DNA from: Thermasporomyces composti
Lineage (GTDB): Bacteria; Actinomycetota; Actinomycetes; Propionibacteriales; Actinopolymorphaceae
DNA length: 64,000 nt
Direction: 5' to 3'
Assembly (NCBI RefSeq): GCF_003386795.1
Contig: NZ_QTUC01000001.1
Span: forward strand, 1,860,001-1,924,000
Part shown: positions 8,864 to 17,190 of the stretch, piece by piece
Numbering within the stretch: position 1 is the first letter of the stretch
Layout: the number at the start of each line of letters is the position of its first letter
Translations under genes and position numbers: made by a program
Notes under the pieces: generated by a model
What the model was told of the DNA's origin: nothing
The model's database searches: none
The model's input: only the letters and a program-made list of their open reading frames with translations

Positions 8864-9568
8864 ATGGAGCTGGAGCACGAGTTCACTGTCCCGCTCGACG
8901 TGGCGCGAACCTGGTCCTTGCTGCGGGACCCCCGCCAGGTCTCGTACCACCTGCCAGGCGCGTGCCTGTCCAAGTCGCGGGACGACACCGTGACGGGCAC
9001 GCTCGACATCGCGATCGGCCCCCACCGCACGACCTACGTGGGCGAGGTTCGTCTTCTTGACCGGAACGAGGCGGTGCATCGGCTGGTGGTGCGTGCGCAG
9101 GGGCGTGACACCCGAGGACTCAGCACGGCGGCCGCCACGATGACCGTCACCCTCACCCCGGACGTCGCCGGTGTCGGGGCCGGCCCGCGCACGGTCGTGC
9201 ACGTCCACTCCGACTTCACCATCACCGGCCCGCCGGCCCTGCTCAGCCCGGCTGTCTTGCAAGACACCGGGACGTGGCTGGTCACCCAGTTCGCCAGCAG
9301 CGTCGCCGGCCAGGTGAGGGGACCGTCCCTCGAGGAACCGGCTCCAGCCCTCGTCACGGAGCGCTCGTGGGCACGCCCGGCGCCCCTGCGGGCCGCCCTC
9401 CTGCGGTACGGGCCATGGCTCGCCGTGGCCGTCGCCGGCGCGCTGCTGCTCCGCCGCCCGGCCCGCGCGACCACCTGGCCGAGTGCGGTCCCGCGTGGGC
9501 TCGTCGGCGCGCTCCCTCGCCGACGCGTCCCGTGGTCGCGGCTCTTCAGCCGCATCCGGACGCTCTAG
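8864..9568 (+). CDS. CoxG-like SRPBCC protein with C-terminal membrane anchor
   Basis: CoxG proteins have the START/SRPBCC lipid-binding fold and, in CO oxidisers, help tether the dehydrogenase to the membrane. The 234-residue product starts MELEHEFTVPLDVARTWSLL, then DPRQVSYHLPGA and a beta-rich body. A hydrophobic helix (PWLAVAVAGALLLRRP) lies near residue 190, followed by an arginine-rich tail. The ATG at 8864 has AAGGA nine bases upstream. A GTG at 8846 overlapping the CoxM stop is a possible alternative. It is the last gene of the cox-type operon and its presence supports a membrane-associated complex. Confidence 0.8.
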   Translation: MELEHEFTVPLDVARTWSLLRDPRQVSYHLPGACLSKSRDDTVTGTLDIAIGPHRTTYVGEVRLLDRNEAVHRLVVRAQGRDTRGLSTAAATMTVTLTPDVAGVGAGPRTVVHVHSDFTITGPPALLSPAVLQDTGTWLVTQFASSVAGQVRGPSLEEPAPALVTERSWARPAPLRAALLRYGPWLAVAVAGALLLRRPARATTWPSAVPRGLVGALPRRRVPWSRLFSRIRTL

Positions 9569-9595
9569 GCGTCGGCGCCGGCCGACACGCCACCG

Positions 9596-9796
9596 CTACC
9601 GCGACATCTCCTGCCGATCCGACGAGTCAGTCGTCTCCTCGCGCGGTGAGGTTTCCGCGCGGTCGTCGATCCAGTACGTCCCACCGAAGCCACCCGCCCC
9701 ATGGGACAGGCAGAACACCGGCGGGTCGCCCAGGTCATAGCTCGGTCGCGGAGCTGCTCGTCGCACGGCGCGACCACCAGGCTGCGAGTCATTCAT
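9596..9796 (-). CDS. Small hypothetical protein, second of a coupled pair
   Basis: A 66-residue reading frame (MNDSQPGGRAVRRAAPRPSY, then DLGDPPVFCLSHGAGGFGGT and YWIDD, then a charged tail) starts exactly on the stop of the preceding small frame (ATGA overlap). The central segment has an aromatic and glycine pattern that random GC-rich frames rarely show. No family is recognised. The alternative is that both small frames are chance openings. Confidence 0.4.
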   Translation of the reverse strand: MNDSQPGGRAVRRAAPRPSYDLGDPPVFCLSHGAGGFGGTYWIDDRAETSPREETTDSSDRQEMSR

Positions 9797-9966
9797 CGCC
9801 CTGACGCCGCCTTTCGCGCGCGAAGACCACGGCGGGCCGTGCCGTGGAAGGCCGCGGCGGCGCTCATGGCCCCCGTCACTACCTGAGTCGCGGTGGTCCC
9901 CATCTGGTTCAGCATGTCGTCGTCGACGATTCCCCGCTTCGCACAGAAATCACACGTCGAGCTCAC
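9793..9966 (-). CDS. Small hypothetical protein with N-terminal CxxC, first of a coupled pair
   Basis: A GTG at 9966 opens a 57-residue frame: SSTCDFCAKRGIVDDDMLNQ, then an alanine-rich helix (VVTGAMSAAAAFHG) and a basic end. C5-x2-C8 with only a few residues on each side could be half of a zinc site or a redox pair. An upstream in-frame stop fixes the maximal length. GGAGG lies about 18 bases upstream, farther than usual. It overlaps the next small frame by four bases. Confidence 0.4.
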   Translation of the reverse strand: MSSTCDFCAKRGIVDDDMLNQMGTTATQVVTGAMSAAAAFHGTARRGLRARKAASGR

Positions 9967-10154
9967 TCGTCGTCAGCGGGTAGCCTCCGACGACCTCGGT
10001 CCGGCCGGTGTGGCACTCCGGCTTCCACCCTTCATGCGAACTCGTCGCCTCGTCAAGCGGATCACGCTTTCCCGGGCGAGCCCGTCGTCGACTGACCTCC
10101 TTTCGCGGGGGGCCGGTCGTTCGCGTGAGCCGGTCGTCGACGGTGAACGCGACC
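9967..10154. other. Intergenic stretch without a clear gene
   Basis: No convincing coding frame or motif is seen here. It must hold the control region of the small minus-strand pair and the 3' end of the cation exporter transcript. Confidence 0.4.
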
Positions 10155-11066
10155 CTAGTCGTGCGTCGCGTGCTCGTGGTCCCGGTGCTGGGCCGACTCG
10201 ATCTGGAAGGTCGAATGTGTGACGTCGAAGTGCTCCGCGAGGCACGCGTGGAGAGCGTCGAGGACCCGGCCGGTGTGGCCGCCGTTCATGGTCTTCTCAT
10301 CCACCACCACGTGCGCGGACAGGACCGGGAGACCGGACGTGATGGTCCAGGCGTGCAGGTCGTGGACGTCCAACACACCGGGTACCCGCCGAATGTGGTC
10401 GCGGACGTGGTCCAAGTCGACCCCCTTCGGGACCGCTTCCAACAGCACGTCGACCGCCTCGCGGAGCAGCACCCATGCGCGAGGCAGGATCAGCGCGCCC
10501 ACCGCGGCGGAGGCCACCGCGTCCGCCCACACCCACCCGGTGAGCGCGATCACCACCGCCGCGACGACGACGGCGACCGAGCCGACCAGGTCGCCGAGCA
10601 CCTCGAGGTAGGCCCCGCGGATATTGAGCGACAAGGCCTGGGCCCGCCGAAGCAGCATGAGGGACGAGGTGTTGGCGACCAAGCCGACCACCGCGACCAC
10701 GAGCATGAGGCCCGAGGCCACCTCCGGCGGGGAGAAGAAGCGGCGGACCGCCTCGATGAGGACGTACAGGGCGAGCCCCAGCAGCAGGACCGCGTTGGCC
10801 ATGGCGGCCAAGATCTCGACCCGTTGCCAGCCAAAGGTGCGTCGACGCGTCGGCGCCCGTTGGGCGAGGGTCGCGGCGATCAAGGCCATGACGATCCCCG
10901 CCGCGTCGGCGGCCATGTGGCCGGCGTCGGCTAGCAGCGCCAGCGAACCGGACAGCAGCGCACCCACCGCCTCGACGGCGAAGACGGTGAGGGTGAACGC
11001 CAGCACCAGCGCGAGCCGCCCGCGGTGACCGCCGGTGAGCGTCGTGTGATCGTGTCCAGCACCCAT
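10155..11066 (-). CDS. Cation diffusion facilitator (CDF) family metal exporter
   Basis: CDF proteins export Zn, Co, Cd or similar divalent metals from the cytoplasm in exchange for protons. The 303-residue protein has six predicted membrane helices, the helix-2 site H50-x3-D54 (LLADAGHMAADAAG) and the helix-5 site E155-x3-D159 (GAYLEVLGD). The more usual histidine at 155 is replaced by glutamate. The C-terminal cytoplasmic domain (VPGVLDVHDLHAWTITSG) is of the metal-sensing type, and histidine-rich ends (GHDH, HRDHEHATHD) may bind metal. The metal cannot be assigned from sequence. Confidence 0.88.
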   Translation of the reverse strand: MGAGHDHTTLTGGHRGRLALVLAFTLTVFAVEAVGALLSGSLALLADAGHMAADAAGIVMALIAATLAQRAPTRRRTFGWQRVEILAAMANAVLLLGLALYVLIEAVRRFFSPPEVASGLMLVVAVVGLVANTSSLMLLRRAQALSLNIRGAYLEVLGDLVGSVAVVVAAVVIALTGWVWADAVASAAVGALILPRAWVLLREAVDVLLEAVPKGVDLDHVRDHIRRVPGVLDVHDLHAWTITSGLPVLSAHVVVDEKTMNGGHTGRVLDALHACLAEHFDVTHSTFQIESAQHRDHEHATHD

Positions 11067-11209
11067 GACTGACCCCGCCTCGTAGGGTAGCCGTCAGTCA
11101 TCAGATCTCTGGGCGCTGACGACGTCCGGTCGCGACCAGCTCGGGCATGCGCCCGACCAGGCCTCGGCTGGAGACAAATCCGGACGACGTGGCGATGAGT
11201 GGAAGGCGA

Positions 11210-12283
11210 TCAGTCGGTCGAACCGGACGAGTCGCCCACCAGCGCCGACCACCGCGCCATGGTGTCGACCAGCGCGGGGAACGTCTCGACCTCCTCGCGA
11301 ACGTGGGCGTCCAGCCGAGCCTGGTCCATGTCGGCCAGCTCAGCCGGCACCGGATGGCGCAGCCCAAGCGTGACGTCGAGGCACGCACCGAGCCACTCCA
11401 ACCGCCGCCCCACCCACCGCGCGAGCGCGGCAGGGCCTGGTCGCAGCGTCGCGCCTCCGGCGGTCGCGTAGGCACGGCTGGCCCGGTGCACTCGGTCGGC
11501 ATCCGGCTCGGTCCACCCGACCGTCGCGAACTCCACGATCGCGTGCGCCGCCTCGAGCGGCGCACTGTCGGGTCCCACGGCATCCCAACCGAGCAGCAGC
11601 GGGCCGCCGTCCGTCATCACCACCCTGGACGGCTCGACCGCACGGTGGGTCACGACGTGGGGCTTCCCGGCGCTGAACGCCTCGGCGACCTGCGTCGAGG
11701 CCCGCAGGATCCCCGCGAGGTGGTCTCTCAGCGGGGACGCCCACGAGCGTCCCTGGGCCTCACCTTCCGCCAGCCAGGCGTGCCAGTGGGCGGGCGGGTA
11801 CAGGCCATACCCCTGTGGCTGCGGCGTCGTGTCGAGCGGTCGTAGCCGGTGCAGGAGGGCGAGCGTGGTGCCCAGCCACTCCGCCACGTCGTCCTCGCGG
11901 TCGAGTGGCCGATGGTCGACCCACTCATACACCCGGAAGACGCCGAACCCGTGCACCCGCGCGGCGAAGCCGAAGGCGGGCTCTTGGGGCTCGACCGGGG
12001 TGAGCATCGCCACGCCCGCCTCCTGGGCACGCCGCTCGAGGTCCATCGCCTCCTCGACCTGGGCCCGCCACGCCGGGTCGGGACCCGCCCACAGCCGCAC
12101 GACGAGGAAGCGTCCGGTCATGGTGGAGAACGTCCACGCCTCCTGGCCGACCCACCGATGGTGCGTGAGCGGCTCCACCGGGCGTCCCACGTCGAACGCC
12201 TCGGCGACCATGGCGGCCGGCGGCGACGGTCGAGGTGGCAGCGAGTCACTCACAGCGGACGGGTAGGTCGAGGTCGGCGGCAT
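11210..12283 (-). CDS. Aminoglycoside phosphotransferase-fold protein, probable pseudokinase
   Basis: The 357-residue product has the APH/choline-kinase layout: an N-lobe with LVVRLWAG near residue 68 and EEAMDLERRAQEAGVAMLTP near 87, hinge FRVYEWVDHRPL near 116, and a C-lobe. The catalytic loop expected as HxDxxxxN reads H213-R-A-V-E-P-S-R220 (VTHRAVEPSR), so both the catalytic aspartate and the metal-binding asparagine are missing. The later metal aspartate is kept (LLGWD234). Transferase activity is therefore doubtful. The ATG ending at 12283 has GGTGAT upstream; ATGs at 12370 and 12211 are alternatives. Gene order with the downstream exporter may be coincidental. Confidence 0.75.
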   Translation of the reverse strand: MPPTSTYPSAVSDSLPPRPSPPAAMVAEAFDVGRPVEPLTHHRWVGQEAWTFSTMTGRFLVVRLWAGPDPAWRAQVEEAMDLERRAQEAGVAMLTPVEPQEPAFGFAARVHGFGVFRVYEWVDHRPLDREDDVAEWLGTTLALLHRLRPLDTTPQPQGYGLYPPAHWHAWLAEGEAQGRSWASPLRDHLAGILRASTQVAEAFSAGKPHVVTHRAVEPSRVVMTDGGPLLLGWDAVGPDSAPLEAAHAIVEFATVGWTEPDADRVHRASRAYATAGGATLRPGPAALARWVGRRLEWLGACLDVTLGLRHPVPAELADMDQARLDAHVREEVETFPALVDTMARWSALVGDSSGSTD

Positions 12284-12397
12284 CGGGATCACCGTACCGA
12301 GATGTCCGGACCGTGGGGACCACCTGGTCCCCTGCGCCAGGTGCTCCAGAGAAGCCGCCCGATGGGTCACGCGGGCCCACGGGGCTCCTCGAAGGGC

Positions 12398-13423
12398 TCA
12401 GCCGGCCGCCTGACAGTCGAGGAGGACCTTCACCACCCCGTCCGCCGACTCCAGCGCGTCGAACGCCTCGGCCACCGCGGAGAGCGGGACGATCCTGGAG
12501 ACCAGCTCCCTCGCGGGTACCACACCGCGGTGGACGAGCTCGATCGCCCGCTCGACGTCGGCCCGGGCGTAGACCCGGGCGCCCAGCACGGTGAGCTCGC
12601 GGAGGAAGACCTGGTTGAGGTCGACCGGCACCGGGTCGGGGTGGATCGCCACGACGACGAGACGACCCCGCACCCCGAGGACGTCGGTGGCGATCCGCAT
12701 CCCCGCCGGGGAACCCGACACCTCGAACGCCACCGCCGCGCCCGCGCCTGCCGTCCGCTCCGCCACGTACGCCGGGACATCGGTGGACGTCGGATCCACG
12801 GCGGCGAGACCGAGGCGTTCGGCGACACCACGTCGGTAGGGGTCTGGTTCCACGACCACGATCTCGGCGCCCTCCGCGGCAGCGACCACAGCGATCAGCA
12901 GCCCGATGGGGCCAGCACCCACCACGACAACGTGCTCTCCAGCGCGCACCTCGGCGCGGCGGACGTCATGCACCGCCACGGCGGTCGGCTCCACGAGGGC
13001 CGCGTCGGCGAGGGGCACCTCCTCGGGCAGGCGGAGGACGACGTCGGCGGGAACCGTCCAGCGGGCCTGCATCGCACCGGGGAGGTCGACACCGAGCACC
13101 CGCAGCCGCTGGCAGACGTGGTTGTGGCCGGCACGGCAGGCAGCGCAGTCACCGCACCACCGCAGTGGCATCACCGTGACCGGGTCGCCGACCCGCCAGC
13201 CGGACACCCCAGCGCCGAGGGCGGCGATCCGCCCTACCGCCTCGTGACCGAGCACGGCTGGCGGCAGCGCCCGGTCGTCCATCGCGCCGTGACGGATGTG
13301 CAGGTCGGTGCCGCAGATGCCGGCGTAGGCCACCGCGATCTGCACCTCACCCGGCCCGGGCGGGACGGGATCGCGGTCCTCCACGCGCAACGCCCGGTTC
13401 CCGATGTAGACAGCCGCACGCAT
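12398..13423 (-). CDS. Zinc-dependent medium-chain alcohol/polyol dehydrogenase
   Basis: A 341-residue NAD(P)-dependent dehydrogenase of the sorbitol/threonine dehydrogenase type. Catalytic zinc ligands are seen in GICGTDLHIRHG (C38) and LGHEAVGRI. The structural zinc loop CGDCAACRAGHNHVC is complete. The Rossmann motif VVVGAGPIGLL is followed by VVEPDP; an acidic residue there suggests NAD preference. The start ending at 13423 (MRAAVYIGNRALRVEDRDPV) has GGGAG upstream and matches family N-termini. The open frame continues to 14551 without motifs and is a chance extension. The substrate is not determinable. Confidence 0.87.
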   Translation of the reverse strand: MRAAVYIGNRALRVEDRDPVPPGPGEVQIAVAYAGICGTDLHIRHGAMDDRALPPAVLGHEAVGRIAALGAGVSGWRVGDPVTVMPLRWCGDCAACRAGHNHVCQRLRVLGVDLPGAMQARWTVPADVVLRLPEEVPLADAALVEPTAVAVHDVRRAEVRAGEHVVVVGAGPIGLLIAVVAAAEGAEIVVVEPDPYRRGVAERLGLAAVDPTSTDVPAYVAERTAGAGAAVAFEVSGSPAGMRIATDVLGVRGRLVVVAIHPDPVPVDLNQVFLRELTVLGARVYARADVERAIELVHRGVVPARELVSRIVPLSAVAEAFDALESADGVVKVLLDCQAAG

Positions 13424-13654
13424 CCTCGCTCCCTGCTCAGCCGGCACAGCGCTTCCGTCGATGGCGTCCTTCGACGCGTCTCGCGATGGACGCCAGGTCC
13501 TTTGCTGGCGGTCGGACACCCTCCCGACTCTCCCTGATCGACGACCGGGACGCGACGCCGAGCGTCGGTGGGCTCGCCTCGTTGACCGCGAACGGTCGGG
13601 CGGGAGCTCGGGAAAGCTCGGAGGGGACAGGTCGGAGGGCAGAGGGAGGACGCG

Positions 13655-14296
13655 ATGAACACCGGCCCCACCTGGAAGCTCTACGCCGACACCCCCGGCC
13701 GACGACTCGCCCAGCTCCTCGGTGACCTGCTCGCCCTGGGGCTCGCGGTGCTCGCCATCCGCGCGGGCCAGGTCGTGCACAGGCGGGTGCGCGAGCTCGT
13801 GGCGCCGGGGCGGGAACTGGAGGAGGCCGGGACGCGCGTCCACGACAGCCTCGCCACCACCGGAGCGGAGCTCTCGGGGATCCCCGGCGTGGGCGACGCG
13901 CTGCGGCAACCCCTGGACGCCGTCGCCGCGACCGGCGGATCGATCGCGAGCATCGGTCGCGCCCAGCAGAACCTGATGAACGAGCTGGCCACCCCGCTGG
14001 CTCTCCTCGTGGCACTCGCGGGACTCCTCCTCGTCGCGTGCTGGGTGGTCGCCCGCGCGCGATGGGTGCGCGCCGTCCGCGAGGCTTGTCGGATGGCGAC
14101 GAGCCAGGCCGGCGTGCGTCTGCTGGCCCTGCGGGCGCTCACCAGCCGCTCGGTCGACTCCCTGACCGCCGTCCACCCAGACCCGGCGACGGCGTGGCGT
14201 GAGGGAGACGCGGACGCCACCGCCGAGCTGGCCGAAGTGCAGCTGCGGGCGCTCGGACTGCGGGCTCCCTCCTGGCGTGGCCGTGATGCCACGTAG
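13655..14296 (+). CDS. Membrane protein, two predicted helices
   Basis: A 213-residue protein follows AGGGAGG by six bases. Hydrophobic helices lie at about 22-38 (LLGDLLALGLAVLAIRAG) and 110-132 (LATPLALLVALAGLLLVACW). The loop between them, about 70 residues, has an LATTGAELSGIPGVGDALRQ stretch and would face outside if both ends are cytoplasmic. Proteins of this shape are common in actinobacteria without a known role. It is divergent from the dehydrogenase and precedes the LuxR-type regulator by 180 bases. Confidence 0.75.
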   Translation: MNTGPTWKLYADTPGRRLAQLLGDLLALGLAVLAIRAGQVVHRRVRELVAPGRELEEAGTRVHDSLATTGAELSGIPGVGDALRQPLDAVAATGGSIASIGRAQQNLMNELATPLALLVALAGLLLVACWVVARARWVRAVREACRMATSQAGVRLLALRALTSRSVDSLTAVHPDPATAWREGDADATAELAEVQLRALGLRAPSWRGRDAT

Positions 14297-14329
14297 TTGC
14301 CCGATGCCGTGATTGCCGGCTCCCTGTGT

Positions 14330-14342
14330 CAAGTTACACTTG
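14330..14342. promoter_or_regulatory. Short palindrome upstream of the LuxR-type regulator
   Basis: CAAGT and ACTTG flank TAC to form a 13-bp palindrome in the 180-bp gap before the regulator start at 14477. It could be an autoregulatory site; no matching second site was found in the window. Confidence 0.25.
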
Positions 14343-14476
14343 CCTACAGAAGCGATACTCCTTGTGGAGTTGGGATCTCCGACGTGGTGAGTCGGCTCTC
14401 GGCAACATACGCTTGCACTCGTCTGATCTACTGGTTCACGCGTCCTGGGGAACGAACAATCGAGGGTGGTTCCGCT

Positions 14477-16810
14477 ATGGCGGTGAGCACCGGTCGATCG
14501 CGGGTAGGGAACCTCCCCGCGGAGACGGGTCACTTCATCGGCCGACGACACGAGCTGGCCGAGGTCAAGCGCCTGCTCTCACGCTCCCGCTTGGTCACCC
14601 TCACCGGCGTCGGTGGCGTAGGCAAGACGCGGCTCGCTCTGCACGTGGCCACCAGTCTGCAACGCGCGTTCCCCGACGGGGTCTTCTTCGTCGACGTGGG
14701 TGAGTCCGCCACGCCGTGCTCGGTGGCCGAGACCGTCGCGGAGGCCGTGCTCGGCCCTGGGCCAAGCCGCCCCGACCCTTTCGCGGCGATCGTGGACTTC
14801 CTCGCCGACCGGCACGCATTGCTGATTCTGGACAACTGCGAGCACGTGCTGGCGGAGGCGGCCGACCTGGTCGATGCCCTCCTCAAGGCCACCCCGCACG
14901 TGCGCGTCCTCGCCACCAGCAGGCAGCGGCTCAACCTCGCCGCGGAGCAGACGATGACGGTTCCTCCGCTCTCCCTGCCTGCTCCCGACGAGACCCCCAC
15001 ACCGGAGACCATCCAGCAGTACGACGCCGTCACCTTGTTCGTCGAGCGAGCCCAAGCCGCCCGGCACGACTTCACCCTCACGCCGGAGAACACCCCAGCC
15101 GTGGTCGAGATCTCCCGGCGCCTGGAAGGGGTTCCCCTGGCCATCGAGCTCGCCGCGGTGTGGGTGCGAACCCTGGAACCACAGCAGCTCCTCGAGCGGC
15201 TGGACAACCAGCTCACCTTGCTGAGCGGCGGTCCGCGCAACGTCCCACCACGTCACCGAAGCCTGCGGGCCATGGTGGAGTGGAGCTACGAGCACTGCAC
15301 GCCGAGAGAGCGCCTCCTGTGGGCTCGCGCGTCAGTGTTCGCCGGCAGCTTCGACGTGGAGGCGGCCGAGGCGGTCTGCGGCGGCGACGACCTTCCAACC
15401 GAGGAGGTCGTGGTCGTGCTCGCCGACCTGATCGACAAGTCGATCATCTTGCGAGAGGAGCAGGACGGGCGGGCGCGGTACCGCATGCTCGAGACGCTCC
15501 GCCAGTACGGCCGGCACCAACTGGTCGAGACGGGAGAGGAAGCCACGATCCGGCGCAGGCACCGCCAGCACTACCAACGGCTGGCCGAGCTTGCCGCGAG
15601 GGAAGCGTTCGGACCCCACCAGCTCGCGTGGATTCGACGGCTCAAGCTCGACCGCGCGAACCTCCGCGCGGCCCTCGAGCACTGCCTGACCGAACCCGGC
15701 GACGACCAGAACGCCGGCCTCCGGCTCGCCGCCGACCTCCTCTACCTCTGGCTCACCGACGCCGCCATGGACGAAGGCCGGCGCTGGCTTGACCGCGTGC
15801 TCGCGGAGGCCACCGAGCCGAGCGTCGAGCGGCTCCGCGCCTTGTGGGCGAGGAGCTGGCTCGCCGTGCTCGACTCCGACGTCGCGACCGCTCAGGCCAC
15901 GCTCGAGCAGGCCCGAGCCTTCGCCTCCGACGACGACCCCACGAGTCGGAGTCACCTCGCCCTGCTGTCCGCCCATGCCGCGATCGTCCGAGACGACCCG
16001 GACGCGGCGCTCGCCTCCCTGGAGGAGGCGCTGGCCGCCCAGCGAGACGTCGGCGACCGCCATGGCGTCGCGCTGACGCTGCTGTGGATGGTGCTCGTGC
16101 ACTCCCTCCGCGGTGACAGCCAGGCCGCCACCCGCCGCGCTCAGGAGTGCTTGGAGGTCTGCGACGCGGCCGGTGACGTCTGGCACAAGGCCTACGCGCT
16201 GGTCATGCTGGGCATCGAGGCGTGGCGCAGTGGGAACACCCCGCGCGCCACCTCAGCGGTACGGGAGAGTCTGCGGCTGCACCACTCCCTCGACAACCGG
16301 TTCGGCGTCGTTCTCGCCCTCGAGGTCTCCGCCTGGATCGCCGCCACAGACGGCCGCTACGACCGGGCGGCCCGGTTGCTCGGCGCCCTCGGGGCGCGTC
16401 GGAAGTCGCTCCGGGCGTCCATGCCCAGCTATGGGTACTTGGCCAGGTATCACAACGAATGTGTGGAGCGGACGCGTCAGGCGCTCGGCGAGGAAGCCTA
16501 CGAGGAGGCCCTCCGGCACGGCGCTGAGCTCAGCCTGGAGCAGGCGGTCGCCTACGGGCTCAAGCAGAGGAGCACGCGCGTGGCCGCCAAGCGGGCGGGC
16601 GAGCCCGTCCTCACCCGCCGAGAGCGGGAGGTCGCCGAGCTCATCGCCCAGGGACGCAGCAACAAGGAGATCGCGAACCAGCTGGTGATCTCCCAGCGTA
16701 CGGCGGAGAGCCACGTCGAGAACATTCTCGTCAAGCTGGGATTTACGTCGCGAGCGCAGATCGCCGCCTGGTCCGCTCAGCAGGAGCAGCAGCTCGCCGA
16801 ACGGGACTAG
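14477..16810 (+). CDS. ATPase-coupled LuxR-family transcriptional regulator
   Basis: The 777-residue protein joins an NB-ARC/AAA-type ATPase, a helical TPR-like middle and a LuxR DNA-binding domain. Walker A is TGVGGVGKT (43-51). ALLILDNCEHVL near residue 113 is the Walker B region, and VLATSRQRLNLAAE near 144 is the sensor segment typical of COG3903 predicted ATPases. Residues 700-765 form the helix-turn-helix: LTRREREVAELIAQGRSNKE, then IANQLVISQRTAESHVENIL. Such STAND regulators respond to a ligand through the TPR region. The ATG at 14477, behind GAGGGTGG, is preferred over a TTG at 14297. No target genes can be named, though the adjacent glucosidase is possible. Confidence 0.87.
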   Translation: MAVSTGRSRVGNLPAETGHFIGRRHELAEVKRLLSRSRLVTLTGVGGVGKTRLALHVATSLQRAFPDGVFFVDVGESATPCSVAETVAEAVLGPGPSRPDPFAAIVDFLADRHALLILDNCEHVLAEAADLVDALLKATPHVRVLATSRQRLNLAAEQTMTVPPLSLPAPDETPTPETIQQYDAVTLFVERAQAARHDFTLTPENTPAVVEISRRLEGVPLAIELAAVWVRTLEPQQLLERLDNQLTLLSGGPRNVPPRHRSLRAMVEWSYEHCTPRERLLWARASVFAGSFDVEAAEAVCGGDDLPTEEVVVVLADLIDKSIILREEQDGRARYRMLETLRQYGRHQLVETGEEATIRRRHRQHYQRLAELAAREAFGPHQLAWIRRLKLDRANLRAALEHCLTEPGDDQNAGLRLAADLLYLWLTDAAMDEGRRWLDRVLAEATEPSVERLRALWARSWLAVLDSDVATAQATLEQARAFASDDDPTSRSHLALLSAHAAIVRDDPDAALASLEEALAAQRDVGDRHGVALTLLWMVLVHSLRGDSQAATRRAQECLEVCDAAGDVWHKAYALVMLGIEAWRSGNTPRATSAVRESLRLHHSLDNRFGVVLALEVSAWIAATDGRYDRAARLLGALGARRKSLRASMPSYGYLARYHNECVERTRQALGEEAYEEALRHGAELSLEQAVAYGLKQRSTRVAAKRAGEPVLTRREREVAELIAQGRSNKEIANQLVISQRTAESHVENILVKLGFTSRAQIAAWSAQQEQQLAERD

Positions 16811-17058
16811 CGCGGGCACGGCACCGACCGCAGAAGCCAGCCGCCCGGACAAGCTGCCCCAGCCGTACGCAACCACACGTACGGGGTCTCGCCAGTGGTC
16901 CAGGGGGCCCTAGGTCCTGGCCGACGGCCGCGGTCCTGGGCGTGACGAGTCCGGCAATGCTCGCGAACCCGCGTCGGGATGGGGGGCCGGGACCTTGGGC
17001 CCGGCACCACGTAGGGCCTCGGCCACAAAACTCGGTACCGAACCTGGTAGGAGTCCCG
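16811..17058. other. Intergenic region before the GH13 gene
   Basis: No gene is seen. A weak hairpin is formed by GCCGGG and CCCGGC near 16984-17003, which may end the regulator transcript. A palindromic-looking GGTACCGAACCTGG lies at about 17034-17047 just before a good ribosome binding site. Confidence 0.35.
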
Positions 17059-17190
17059 ATGGCTCAGTACCTGGGCCTGGAGGACGGTGGGGCGATCGGG
17101 CCAAAGAAGCATGACCTAAGTCCCACACCATGCCTCCGAAGATCACTCCCACGACGATCGGAACCAGCCGGGTCACGACGGACCAGCTGA
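17059..17190 (+). CDS. Possible short upstream ORF overlapping the GH13 start
   Basis: TAGGAG five bases before the ATG at 17059 is the best ribosome binding site in the area, yet the frame is only 43 codons (MAQYLGLEDGGAIGPKKHDL ...). It ends at 17190 inside the glucosidase gene in another frame. It could be a leader peptide that couples translation, or chance. The GH13 start itself has no clear ribosome binding site, which makes coupling worth considering. Confidence 0.3.
   Translation: MAQYLGLEDGGAIGPKKHDLSPTPCLRRSLPRRSEPAGSRRTS

Noticed and set aside
13424-14551. N-terminal extension of the alcohol dehydrogenase frame to 14551
   Set aside because: It lies antisense to the two-helix membrane protein and has no family motif. 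The ATG ending at 13423 has a ribosome binding site and matches family N-termini.
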